This document shows positions 21,917 through 27,925 of a stretch of 29,313 bases of DNA, one piece after another; position 1 is the first letter of the stretch; every line of letters begins with the position of its first letter. The stretch lies in NCBI GenBank assembly GCA_964369145.1, contig CAYJEE010000008.1, forward strand, positions 1-29,313. The letters are read 5' to 3'. This DNA comes from UBA910 sp964369145. Lineage in GTDB: Bacteria; Patescibacteriota; Minisyncoccia; Phycocordibacterales; DATDWN01. Under the pieces are notes generated by a model. That model did no database searches. It was not told where the DNA came from and was given only the letters and a program-made list of their open reading frames with translations. Position numbers and translations under genes: made by a program.

Positions 21917-22189
21917 ATGAATAAAGCATCATTGGTAGACGCAGTATACGCAGAGCTCGGAGGTACAAAGGTACAAGCTGAGAAAGTGGTTGATATTATT
22001 ATCGACAACATCGTTACTACTTTGAAAAAAGGCGGTGAAGTATCTATCGCAGGTCTTGGTATCTTCTCAACAAAGACTCGAGCGGCTCGACAGGCTCGAA
22101 ACCCACGAACAGGTGAATCTATCTCTGTTCCTGCAATGAAAGTTCCAAAATTCCGCGCAGCGAAAGGTTTAAAGGATGCGGTAAAATAA
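21917..22189 (+). CDS. HU family DNA-binding protein
   Basis: HU is a small dimeric nucleoid protein that bends and compacts DNA. The 90-residue product has the standard length. It has the N-terminal helices MNKASLVDAVYAELGGTKVQ, the strand motif GGEVSIAGLGIFSTKTRAAR, the DNA-gripping arm signature ARNPRTGESISVPA, and the end VPKFRAAKGLKDAVK. A good promoter with a 60-base leader and a long palindromic terminator fit high expression. It is convergent with the toxin-antitoxin pair. Confidence 0.96.
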   Translation: MNKASLVDAVYAELGGTKVQAEKVVDIIIDNIVTTLKKGGEVSIAGLGIFSTKTRAARQARNPRTGESISVPAMKVPKFRAAKGLKDAVK

Positions 22190-22213
22190 TATTGAAATAG
22201 CAGTATTCTCTAG

Positions 22214-22257
22214 AGAATAGCAAGAAACACCTCAACTGAGGTGTTTCTTGCTATTCT
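22214..22257. terminator. Large bidirectional terminator between HU and the toxin gene
   Basis: Perfect 21-base arms around AC, core AACACCTCA/TGAGGTGTT. It ends 1 base before the toxin stop codon. A second small palindrome (TATTCTC TA GAGAATA) abuts it. Confidence 0.88.
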
Positions 22258-22258
22258 T

Positions 22259-22537
22259 CTAATCAAATAGTTCCGAATGACTTCCGATATTGATCAATAC
22301 CAGAACCAGGTTATCATCTTCAATCCTATAAATAAGCAACAAATCTGACCTAATGTGACATTCTCTATTATCTTTCATATCTCCAGATAACTGATGATCC
22401 GAATAAGAATTATCAAGTTTTTCACCTCGAACCAACATATCAACAACATCTTCAATCTCTTCCCTCTTAAAAAGACCTGATTTTAGTATCTTTTTGAGTG
22501 ACTTTCTGAATCGAGATGTTGTTCTTACTATTCTCAT
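22259..22537 (-). CDS. YafQ/RelE-type mRNA interferase toxin
   Basis: A 92-residue ribosome-dependent endoribonuclease toxin of the RelE superfamily, YafQ branch. By eye it matches YafQ at the key places: DHQLSG (His48), CHIRSDLLLIYRI (His61, Asp65) and IGSHSELF near the C-terminus (His87, Phe91). These are equivalents of the catalytic set known for E. coli YafQ, except that the residue after Asp65 is Leu instead of Trp. It starts 2 bases after the antitoxin stop and is translated from the same mRNA. Complete and apparently intact. Confidence 0.9.
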   Translation of the reverse strand: MRIVRTTSRFRKSLKKILKSGLFKREEIEDVVDMLVRGEKLDNSYSDHQLSGDMKDNRECHIRSDLLLIYRIEDDNLVLVLINIGSHSELFD

Positions 22538-22539
22538 AT

Positions 22540-22812
22540 CTAATCCTTTAAAATATCATCAAGGAGAGCTTTGGCAGTTTTATAGGATTTTCCATGCTTT
22601 AATGCATATTCTGTCTCTCGAATCATTCTTTTCTCCTGTTCGGGAGTAAAACCATTTACCGTTCGTATTTGAAAAGGGATCGCCTGAGCTTTGATCACTT
22701 GGTTTAAAAAAAGCTTTATACCGGAAGAAAGATCAAGCCCCATATCTTTAAGGGTCTTGTCGGCTTGTTTTTTTATCTTCGCATCGATGCGTATTTGTAT
22801 GGTGGAAGTCAT
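22540..22812 (-). CDS. DinJ/RelB-type antitoxin
   Basis: A 90-residue antitoxin with an N-terminal ribbon-helix-helix DNA-binding domain (TIQIRIDAKIKKQADKTLKD, MGLDLSSGIKLFLNQVIKA) and a C-terminal toxin-binding tail (GFTPEQEKRMIRETEYALKH...). The start at 22812 is chosen because the DinJ-like domain begins there and a TATACT -10 lies 17 bases upstream; the longer reading to 22887 would run through the promoter. The gene precedes its toxin by 2 bases. An inverted repeat in the promoter fits autorepression by the complex. Confidence 0.9.
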   Translation of the reverse strand: MTSTIQIRIDAKIKKQADKTLKDMGLDLSSGIKLFLNQVIKAQAIPFQIRTVNGFTPEQEKRMIRETEYALKHGKSYKTAKALLDDILKD

Positions 22813-22829
22813 GTTTTTATAGAATATTG

Positions 22830-22869
22830 AGTATACCAATAGTCTATTGCAATGTAATGACAATGTCAA
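22830..22869 (-). promoter_or_regulatory. Toxin-antitoxin promoter with palindromic operator
   Basis: On the minus strand: TTGACA (22869-22864), a perfect inverted repeat CAATAG A CTATTG (22849-22837), and TATACT (22835-22830) with an extended TGG. The palindrome lies directly upstream of -10, as expected for autoregulation by a ribbon-helix-helix antitoxin. ACATTG occurs twice near the -35. Confidence 0.7.
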
Positions 22870-22904
22870 TACACTTAAAACCCACACTTTGGAGCAACAA
22901 AAAG

Positions 22905-22932
22905 CCCACCAACATGGCCCTTTGTTGGTGGG
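22905..22932 (-). terminator. Terminator of the 116-residue gene
   Basis: CCCACCAAC, 10-base loop, GTTGGTGGG, then CTTTTTG on the minus strand. The stem starts right after the stop codon. Confidence 0.88.
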
Positions 22933-23283
22933 TTATACACCGTAATACTTTCTAATACTGGACACAACTGCATCCAGATAATCAACAGGATTATTCTGTT
23001 TGTCAGCGCTGTGGCTGTACTCAACCACCAAAAACCACTGACCGAATTTTTTCTCAAGCGTAACCGTGCACACACAGGCGGTTTTCCAATGTAAGTATAG
23101 AGGGAATTTCTTGCCCTTACAAACACTAACATACGTTTTACCGCGGTAGGTCCAATAATCACCTCCCTGGTCAAAAACGCCAAGTTTTTGGTGGAGCTCC
23201 TCAAGCGTATCATGAACAAATTGATTCTCTTTCTGATACTCATTCCACCATCCTACAATTGCCTGAAAAAATCTGCCGAACAT
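22933..23283 (-). CDS. 116-residue hypothetical protein
   Basis: A probably soluble protein rich in aromatic residues: MFGRFFQAIVGWWNEYQKEN, then HDTLEELHQKLGVFDQGGDY, KGKKFPLYLHWKTACVCTVT, and FLVVEYSHSADKQNNPVDYL. The middle reads like a small beta-sheet domain with a C-terminal helix (DAVVSSIRKYYGV). It has an SD (GGAGG, 10 bases upstream), a possible promoter on the minus strand and a tight terminator. It belongs to the SD-bearing orphan set. The family is not recognised. Confidence 0.6.
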   Translation of the reverse strand: MFGRFFQAIVGWWNEYQKENQFVHDTLEELHQKLGVFDQGGDYWTYRGKTYVSVCKGKKFPLYLHWKTACVCTVTLEKKFGQWFLVVEYSHSADKQNNPVDYLDAVVSSIRKYYGV

Positions 23284-23364
23284 AGTGTTATGTTCCTCCG
23301 TATGTCAGACTAACACAAACAAGACGTTTTACAAGAAGATTAATTTTATACTTAAATATCAAAC

Positions 23365-23390
23365 AAAAAACCAGCAAAAGCTGGTTTTTT
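23365..23390. terminator. Terminator downstream of tRNA-Gly(UCC)
   Basis: AAAAAACCAGC AAAA GCTGGTTTTTT, works on both strands; on the minus strand it follows the tRNA by 6 bases. Confidence 0.88.
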
Positions 23391-23396
23391 GTTGTT

Positions 23397-23470
23397 TGGT
23401 GCGGGTAGCCGTAATCGAAACGGCGCATCGAACTTGGAAGGTTCGCGTTCTGCCACTAAACCATACCCGC
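23397..23470 (-). tRNA. tRNA-Gly (anticodon UCC), CCA encoded
   Basis: Acceptor GCGGGTA/TACCCGC, D arm GTTTAGTGGCAGAAC, anticodon stem CGAAC/GTTCG with loop CTTCCAA (anticodon TCC), T arm GCCGT TTCGATT ACGGC, discriminator A, then genomic CCA. It is the only one of the four tRNAs here with an encoded CCA. It lies 15 bases after the stop of an HTH/LAGLIDADG-like gene on the same strand. Confidence 0.95.
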
Positions 23471-23485
23471 ATAAATCTACAAAAC

Positions 23486-24157
23486 CTAGTTTAGCATAAA
23501 AACTCTATCAATCAAAGCCATTATATATCGATGTAGATACGCCCCAAGTTTTTTATCACCTAAGCTTTTTACTGTTACATGAGCGGTACCAAAGGGTAAT
23601 TTACCCACATACGTGCGCTTTTTATTTTTCCTTGTATCAACTGTGGGATTGGAGAAGTACATCTTGTCTATTTTTAAGACATCCGACCAGTATGCTATTG
23701 CTTTGTCTTTATCTATATCCGGATATATATGCAACCGAACCTTCAGATTTTCATTTGTAATTCCAAACTGTGTCCGAAACCAACGTAAAACCATATTAAT
23801 AATTTTTGGATCTGAATTAATAATTCGTGTAATATTACACGTTTTTCCTCCTTCTCCGATATATAAACCAAGTCCTAACATACATATATCTCTTTCTGAT
23901 AATGACGGCATATCCTTACATGCTTGTTCTGTAGCACTTTTTACATTTTCTTTTTTAAGATTATTTCTATAGACACCTGAAGCAAGACGGGCATTTCCTA
24001 TTGTTTCCTGAGTATGTTTATTTGGAGTAAATGGAATATCATACAACCAGTCACTGAGCGTACTCTTAGCAACAGGAACATGCTTCATAATGTAATTATA
24101 TGAATATCCGGCTTTTTGGAGATCAACTGCTTTTTGTCTTATTTTTTGAGTATGCAT
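23486..24157 (-). CDS. HTH plus LAGLIDADG-like protein, paralogue 1 (5' of tRNA-Gly)
   Basis: A 223-residue protein. Residues 1-45 form a helix-turn-helix (KAVDLQKAGYSYNYIMKHVP, VAKSTLSDWLYD) of resolvase-like type. Residues about 93-215 resemble a single LAGLIDADG-fold domain: ICMLGLGLYIGEGGK, then INSDPKIINMVLRWFRTQFG and a C-terminal helix. It is clearly paralogous to the 26712-27407 gene (shared pattern GYSY/GLSY, LY-x-x-EG, INSDP, W at similar spacing). Proteins of this type are widespread in Parcubacteria. They may be DNA-binding regulators or homing-endonuclease relatives; activity is not established. A TATACT -10 lies 16 bases before the ATG. It is followed after 15 bases by tRNA-Gly(UCC) in the same direction. 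Confidence 0.75.
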   Translation of the reverse strand: MHTQKIRQKAVDLQKAGYSYNYIMKHVPVAKSTLSDWLYDIPFTPNKHTQETIGNARLASGVYRNNLKKENVKSATEQACKDMPSLSERDICMLGLGLYIGEGGKTCNITRIINSDPKIINMVLRWFRTQFGITNENLKVRLHIYPDIDKDKAIAYWSDVLKIDKMYFSNPTVDTRKNKKRTYVGKLPFGTAHVTVKSLGDKKLGAYLHRYIMALIDRVFMLN

Positions 24158-24232
24158 AAAATGAACTACTCATAGTATATCACACGATATTTATTCAACA
24201 GTTCAGTTATACACAGGTGTAGAAAATAGTTA

Positions 24233-24238
24233 TATAAT
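24233..24238 (+). promoter_or_regulatory. -10 element of the trypsin-like protease gene (leaderless type)
   Basis: TATAAT followed by 6 bases and the ATG at 24245. This also selects the first of two adjacent ATG codons. Confidence 0.65.
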
Positions 24239-24244
24239 AGTGGC

Positions 24245-25357
24245 ATGATGGTTAACCTCATTACCAAAATTATCCTCTTTTTTGGACTCTTGTTTGGAAT
24301 ACACACTGCTACAGAGGCACCTGCTGTATTACCAAGCCCTGAAAACCTCGTAGCCACAAGCTCATCAAGTGCGCAAGTTATGACTTTAGCAAAACCAATA
24401 ACTACCACCACAACACAAACTTCAAAACCCACAATCAAACCGATAATAAAAGCAAACTCAACTCCCGCAGTGCATACTCCCCCACCCGTAACCTCTCAAG
24501 TCCCCTCAATCCCTTTTGAGATCATTAATGAAAATGCCCGTAAAGCAGTGGTTAATATTTTCTGCACCCAATCAACAGGAGCTCTTTCACCTATCACCGG
24601 AAGCGGCATCATCATCAGTGAAGACGGCCTCATTCTGACCAATGCTCACGTCGCCCAATTTTTCCTCCTCAAAGATTTCAACAATCAAAAAAACTTTCTC
24701 TCATGTGTGATTCGTACCGGAAACCCAGCTTACCCGACCTATACCGCAGAGCTCGTATACATTTCTCCCCAATGGATATCCGCACACAAAAGCGATATTA
24801 TCCTTGAAAATCCAAAAGGTACCGGTGAATACGACTATGCACTTATCCGAATCACCGGACGCACCGACGGAACGCTCGCACCGAAAACTTTTCCATTTGT
24901 ACCAGTCAATCTCATTGAATTTACAGAAATAGGTACCCCCGCAGCCCTCGTCTCATACCCCGCTGGCTTTCTCGGCGGACAAAGTATTGTCCAAAGTCTC
25001 TATCAAAGTAGCGCAGTGATCAGTATCACTGATCGATTTACCTTTGGAGACAATACTGTAGACCGACTTTCTCTTGGAGGAAGCGTAGTGGCTCAAAAAG
25101 GCTCTTCAGGCGGTGCGGTAGTAGACGGAGCAGGTAGTCTCATTGGACTTATCTCTATTAGCTCAGACGGAAATACCACTGGAGAACGTGACCTCAGTGC
25201 CATTACCCTCTCCTACATCAATCGAGATTTGATTAAAAATGCAAAGACTACTCTGGCTTCCATTGCTTCAGATAGCGCGTCCTTTGCAGCCACTTTCAAC
25301 ACAAACATAGCACCTGGACTCACCAAAACCCTCAGTGACGTGATTTTGAAGAAATAA
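24245..25357 (+). CDS. Exported trypsin-like serine protease (S1/HtrA-like)
   Basis: A 370-residue protein with an N-terminal signal or anchor helix (about residues 4-20), a long Thr/Pro/Ser-rich linker (about 21-88), and a chymotrypsin-fold protease domain. The catalytic triad is visible: His135 in ILTNAHVAQ, Asp197 in EYDYALIRI, Ser288 in KGSSGGAVV. Two cysteines, 107 and 154, could form a disulfide. There is no PDZ domain after the protease domain, so it is HtrA-related in the catalytic part only. It likely acts outside the membrane in protein quality control or processing. Monocistronic, with a predicted leaderless mRNA. No clear terminator follows. Confidence 0.9.
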   Translation: MMVNLITKIILFFGLLFGIHTATEAPAVLPSPENLVATSSSSAQVMTLAKPITTTTTQTSKPTIKPIIKANSTPAVHTPPPVTSQVPSIPFEIINENARKAVVNIFCTQSTGALSPITGSGIIISEDGLILTNAHVAQFFLLKDFNNQKNFLSCVIRTGNPAYPTYTAELVYISPQWISAHKSDIILENPKGTGEYDYALIRITGRTDGTLAPKTFPFVPVNLIEFTEIGTPAALVSYPAGFLGGQSIVQSLYQSSAVISITDRFTFGDNTVDRLSLGGSVVAQKGSSGGAVVDGAGSLIGLISISSDGNTTGERDLSAITLSYINRDLIKNAKTTLASIASDSASFAATFNTNIAPGLTKTLSDVILKK

Positions 25358-25389
25358 TCTCATGATTATTCCTACTTCTCACTTCTACT

Positions 25390-25689
25390 TTACCCAAACT
25401 GCTTTTCTGACTGTATCTGAGTAAGCGCATCAAAACTATCTTCCTTTTGTGCTTTATTTGCTCGAGTAAAGCCGCATTTTTCGCATACTTGAATAATACT
25501 GTACTCCTGCCCCTTCTTTTGCACCTCCACAGGTCGCATCATTCCCCCGCACAGAGCCAAGCGATCGCCTGGATCAACATCTACATGTTTAGACCATAAA
25601 CACACTGGACAATGATTGGTAAAACCATTTCCTACTACTGTTTCTCCGCAGTGCTCACAGACAAAGTCCTCAATAGTTCTTTTAAACAT
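25390..25689 (-). CDS. RNHCP domain zinc-ribbon protein
   Basis: A 99-residue protein of the RNHCP family: FVCEHCGETVVGNGFTNHCP, VCLWSKHVDVDPGDRLALCG, GMMRPVEV. It then has a second CxxC pair (VCEKCGFTRAN). The Cys pairs suggest a zinc ribbon. In the name-giving motif the Arg is Thr here (TNHCP). Members are small cytoplasmic proteins without firmly known function. The start is supported by an extended -10 (TGC TATTAT) ending 6 bases before the ATG. It is convergent with the protease gene and divergent from tRNA-Pro. Confidence 0.88.
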   Translation of the reverse strand: MFKRTIEDFVCEHCGETVVGNGFTNHCPVCLWSKHVDVDPGDRLALCGGMMRPVEVQKKGQEYSIIQVCEKCGFTRANKAQKEDSFDALTQIQSEKQFG

Positions 25690-25695
25690 AATTTG

Positions 25696-25701
25696 ATAAT
25701 A
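25696..25701 (-). promoter_or_regulatory. Extended -10 element of the RNHCP gene (leaderless type)
   Basis: Minus-strand TGCTATTAT followed by 6 bases and the ATG. Confidence 0.6.
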
Positions 25702-25766
25702 GCATAATTGTTATTTTAAAGAATTATGGTAGACTTGCTGTAATAGGTTTACTTTAAAAATTAAGT

Positions 25767-25839
25767 CGGGGTGTGGTGTAACGGCTAACATGCTTGATTT
25801 GGGATCAAGTGACTCCGAGTTCGAATCTCGGCACCCCGA
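25767..25839 (+). tRNA. tRNA-Pro (anticodon UGG), CCA not encoded
   Basis: Acceptor CGGGGTG/CACCCCG, D stem GTGT/ACAT, anticodon stem CTTGA/TCAAG with loop TTTGGGA (anticodon TGG), T arm CCGAG TTCGAAT CTCGG, discriminator A. The bases after the discriminator are CTA, so CCA must be added enzymatically. Confidence 0.94.
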
Positions 25840-25852
25840 CTAAGTTTTTAAA

Positions 25853-26278
25853 CTAAAGTATTACGTCTTCTAAAATTTTTACTCTGCACAGGCGTTTTTC
25901 TTGATCAACATACACCGTAGCCACGTCAAACTGCCACTCGATATCATCGGGGACATTTTTATCAAGCAAATACGACTGTATCGTACGAGCAAGTCTCTGG
26001 AGTTTCCATGGATGCATATTATCCTCTGGCCTATACCCTTCTTGTGTTTCATGTGGCACATCTTCAAACTTTCTCGATACACTCTTTACTTCAATAAAGT
26101 GAATTTTCTTGTCTTTTAGAGCCACTACATCAAGCTCTCCCCATTTTTTGAGATAGTTTCGATCAATCACCTTAAAACCTTTCCGTTTGACATAGGTGCA
26201 TACAGCATCTTCCCCGATAGTACCCACTATCTGCTTTTGGGTTTTGGTACGAAGCTTTGGCGGAGCTTTTTCTTTCAT
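25853..26278 (-). CDS. yraN: YraN/UPF0102 family nuclease-like protein
   Basis: A 141-residue member of UPF0102, which has a restriction-endonuclease-like (archaeal Holliday junction resolvase-like) fold. Visible core: IGEDAVCTYVKRKGFKVIDR, NYLKKWGELDVVALKD, and KIHFIEVKS, with the E-x-D...E-x-K constellation of such nucleases. Its role in bacteria is not settled; DNA repair or uptake has been suggested. Three possible ATG codons exist; the third (26278) is preferred because TATAAT ends 6 bases before it. Its 3' end is 13 bases from tRNA-Pro, convergent. Confidence 0.88.
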   Translation of the reverse strand: MKEKAPPKLRTKTQKQIVGTIGEDAVCTYVKRKGFKVIDRNYLKKWGELDVVALKDKKIHFIEVKSVSRKFEDVPHETQEGYRPEDNMHPWKLQRLARTIQSYLLDKNVPDDIEWQFDVATVYVDQEKRLCRVKILEDVIL

Positions 26279-26284
26279 AGTCAT

Positions 26285-26290
26285 ATTATA
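26285..26290 (-). promoter_or_regulatory. -10 element of yraN (leaderless type)
   Basis: Minus-strand TATAAT followed by 6 bases and the ATG at 26278. Confidence 0.65.
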
Positions 26291-26294
26291 CACC

Positions 26295-26420
26295 CATGTG
26301 TCACATGTAACATGAGTGCCTTAACGGGAGTAATCAAATACTTATTCTAGCAGGACGAAGTGTGACTGAGCGTCAAGCGAAGAAATACTTCACTTAGTAG
26401 AGTTAAGTGCCACGTGTACC
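26295..26420. repeat. Imperfect inverted repeat in the yraN upstream region
   Basis: CATGTG/CACATG (26295-26307), CCTTAAC with GTTAAGTG, and an AAATACTT motif that occurs twice (26337 and 26384 areas) make a loose fold-back around GTGTGACTGAGCGTCAAGCG. It contains GGACGAAG, as does the fold-back at 9908-10029. Pairing is weaker than in the two long fold-backs. Confidence 0.4.
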
Positions 26421-26452
26421 ATAATCTATGTTACATATGTAACATAGATTAT
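26421..26452. promoter_or_regulatory. Perfect 32-bp palindrome (operator candidate)
   Basis: Two 16-base arms meet at CATATG. Each arm contains ATGTTACAT/ATGTAACAT, which also occurs at 26304-26312 (ATGTAACAT) and as ATGTTACCAT at 26704-26713. These repeated half-sites lie in the divergent region between yraN and an HTH gene. Confidence 0.6.
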
Positions 26453-26589
26453 TTGGAGTAATTGGTGACACTTCACACTCTAAAGTACATGATTTCCTTT
26501 ATATAAAGCCATTTTTTGAGACTTTTGGACACAGCGTCTTATACTTTGACAGGCGTCAAAGACTGTCTCTAATACACATGTCCACAGAC

Positions 26590-26622
26590 TTATCCACAGT
26601 TTTCAACATATTCTGTGTAAAA
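26590..26622. promoter_or_regulatory. DnaA-box-like pair
   Basis: TTATCCACA matches the DnaA box consensus TTATNCACA; the opposed TTTTACACA (minus strand) has one mismatch. CAGTTTT/AAAACTG between them can form a stem. Single good boxes occur by chance, so this needs context. Confidence 0.35.
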
Positions 26623-26711
26623 CTGGCTTTGAATCAAAGACTTTGTCTGAAATACGGTCTTTTAATGAAAGACAGTTTGACCATTGCGGTCATTATACTA
26701 ACCATGTTACC

Positions 26712-27407
26712 ATGGTATGTATCATGAAATCTAGGTTAGATGACAGAAGAAAAGCTATAGAACTTAGAAAAACTGGTTTAAGTTATAAAGAAATTCAAGA
26801 AATCATTAGTGTATCTAAGGGTGTGTTATCTGGTTGGTTCAAGCATTTAGACTTCTCGGTTAATGAAATAACCTTATTAGCAAAGAATAACCAAGATAGA
26901 CAATATAAAGGTCGCTTAAAAGCATCGATAACAAATAGACGAAAGCGACTTGATCGTGAAGGTGCTGTATTCATAAGAGCCGAAGAGGATTTCGCTCAAC
27001 TCAAGAATGATTCAATGTTTCTTGTAGGGGTAGCCTTATACTGGGCTGAAGGATCAAAAAGAACAGGGGAATTTCAATTTATCAACTCAGATCCCAATAT
27101 GATTGTTTTTATGTACAGTTGGATACAGAAATACCTATCTACTGATAAGAAACTCATAAAAGCACGCTTATTTACTCACAAAATTGAGGACTATGAGGAA
27201 CATTTACCATTCTGGTCACAGATATTGGGTCGAGAACCGTCTTCTTTTGATAAGACAATATTTAAACCAACCATACATAAAGTTAAGAAAAACCCTAACT
27301 ATAAGGGTTGCTTGCGATTAACTGTTGCAAGCATTGATAAGTTACGAATGATGGGGGCTTGGCAAAAGCTATTAATTAGGTATTATAAGGACTTAATGCA
27401 CCCGTAG
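26712..27407 (+). CDS. HTH plus LAGLIDADG-like protein, paralogue 2 (overlaps tRNA-Arg)
   Basis: A 231-residue protein with an N-terminal helix-turn-helix (KAIELRKTGLSYKEIQEIIS, VSKGVLSGWFKHL). A LAGLIDADG-like domain follows: FLVGVALYWAEGSKR, FQFINSDPNMIVFMYSWIQK, PFWSQILG, and a C-terminal helix. It is a paralogue of the 23486-24157 protein. The start at 26712 is preferred (TATACT ends 12 bases upstream); 26724 is an alternative, and the frame is open to 26643. Its last codons, CAC CCG TAG, are the first bases of tRNA-Arg: the tRNA supplies the stop codon. Placement 5' of a tRNA in the same direction repeats the arrangement of paralogue 1. Confidence 0.75.
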   Translation: MVCIMKSRLDDRRKAIELRKTGLSYKEIQEIISVSKGVLSGWFKHLDFSVNEITLLAKNNQDRQYKGRLKASITNRRKRLDREGAVFIRAEEDFAQLKNDSMFLVGVALYWAEGSKRTGEFQFINSDPNMIVFMYSWIQKYLSTDKKLIKARLFTHKIEDYEEHLPFWSQILGREPSSFDKTIFKPTIHKVKKNPNYKGCLRLTVASIDKLRMMGAWQKLLIRYYKDLMHP

Positions 27408-27471
27408 CTCAATTGGATAGAGTATTTGTCTTCGGAACAAAGGGTTGCAGGTTCGAGTCCTGCCGGGTGCA
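27398..27471 (+). tRNA. tRNA-Arg (anticodon UCG), CCA not encoded
   Basis: Acceptor GCACCCG/CGGGTGC, D arm GCTCAATTGGATAGAGT, anticodon stem TTTGT/ACAAA with loop CTTCGGA (anticodon TCG), T arm GCAGG TTCGAGT CCTGC, discriminator A, followed by CAC instead of CCA. Its first 10 bases overlap the end of the upstream gene. Confidence 0.95.
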
Positions 27472-27477
27472 CACGAC

Positions 27478-27505
27478 AAAAAATCCCAACTGCTTGGGAT
27501 TTTTT
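27478..27505. terminator. Terminator after tRNA-Arg
   Basis: AAAAAATCCCAA CTGC TTGGGATTTTTT, perfect 12-bp stem. Confidence 0.88.
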
Positions 27506-27511
27506 GCTATG

Positions 27512-27611
27512 TGTGCACAACGGAGACATGTTTTTTCACCAGAAAAAACGATCGAGTTGTGGGCCGAAGGAAATTTCAATTCGACGGAATTGAAATTATC
27601 CGAAGTGTGCA
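27512..27611. repeat. Structured element, copy A (between tRNA-Arg and tRNA-Gly)
   Basis: About 100 bases. Outer stem TGCACA..CGGA with TCCG..TGTGCA, hairpin GTTTTTT CACCAG AAAAAAC, a variable middle, and an 11-bp hairpin AATTTCAATTC GACG GAATTGAAATT (27572-27597). The hairpins and flanks are shared with copy B. Confidence 0.7.
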
Positions 27612-27666
27612 AAACAAAAACCTATGTATTTGAATTTCTCCCTACATTGTGTAGAATAAGAGGTAA

Positions 27667-27737
27667 GCGGCTATGGTTTAGTGGTAGAACACGTCCTTGC
27701 CAAGGATGAGATTCGGGTTCGATTCCCGGTAGCCGCA
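27667..27737 (+). tRNA. tRNA-Gly (anticodon GCC), CCA not encoded
   Basis: Acceptor GCGGCTA/TAGCCGC, D arm GTTTAGTGGTAGAAC, anticodon stem CGTCC/GGATG with loop TTGCCAA (anticodon GCC), T arm closing GGG TTCGATT CCC, discriminator A, followed by CAT. Confidence 0.95.
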
Positions 27738-27766
27738 CATAGAAAACGAAGTTTTATATTCCGGGA

Positions 27767-27864
27767 ATCGAAGGTCGCAGCCATGTTTTTTCACCAGAAA
27801 AAACGGGCGAGACGGGGTCGCGGAAGTTTCAATTCGACGGAATTGAAACTATCTGTGACCGATG
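27767..27864. repeat. Structured element, copy B (between tRNA-Gly and cca)
   Basis: Aligned to copy A over about 70 bases, with identity highest in CATGTTTTTTCACCAGAAAA and in TTTCAATTCGACGGAATTGA. The outer stem differs in sequence but still pairs (GGTCGCAG with CTGTGACC). The last hairpin carries a G-C pair (27826/27849) where copy A has A-T (27573/27596). Confidence 0.7.
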
Positions 27865-27912
27865 TACCCAAAGTTCACCATATACTATCTCAAAGGCGCC
27901 CCCAAAAAGCCT

Positions 27913-27918
27913 TAAAAT
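27913..27918 (+). promoter_or_regulatory. -10 element of cca (leaderless type)
   Basis: TAAAAT followed by 7 bases and the ATG at 27926. Confidence 0.45.
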
Positions 27919-27925
27919 CACTCAT

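Larger units (their letters stand above)
26294..26711. other. 418-bp intergenic region with palindromes and DnaA-box-like sites
   Basis: No supported gene. It holds the loose fold-back, the 32-bp palindrome, and two diverged copies of a CTTTGA...TCAAAGACT...GTCT unit (about 26544-26568 and 26628-26650). It also has a perfect TTATCCACA (26590-26598), an opposed TGTGTAAAA (26614-26622), and several 6-7-bp hairpins. Candidate regulatory or replication-related region; the latter is inference. Confidence 0.45.

Noticed and set aside
22875..23243. 122-codon minus-strand frame overlapping the 116-residue gene
   Set aside because: It lacks an SD and runs through the terminator of the 116-residue gene.
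24207..24215. TTATACACA DnaA-box match upstream of the protease gene
   Set aside because: A single box in the -35 region of a gene, without clustering; expected by chance at this AT content.
27572..27850. CRISPR-like repeat GTTTCAATTC...GAATTGAAAC
   Set aside because: Only two copies about 250 bases apart, separated by a tRNA and not by spacers; no cas genes. They are hairpins inside the larger duplicated element.
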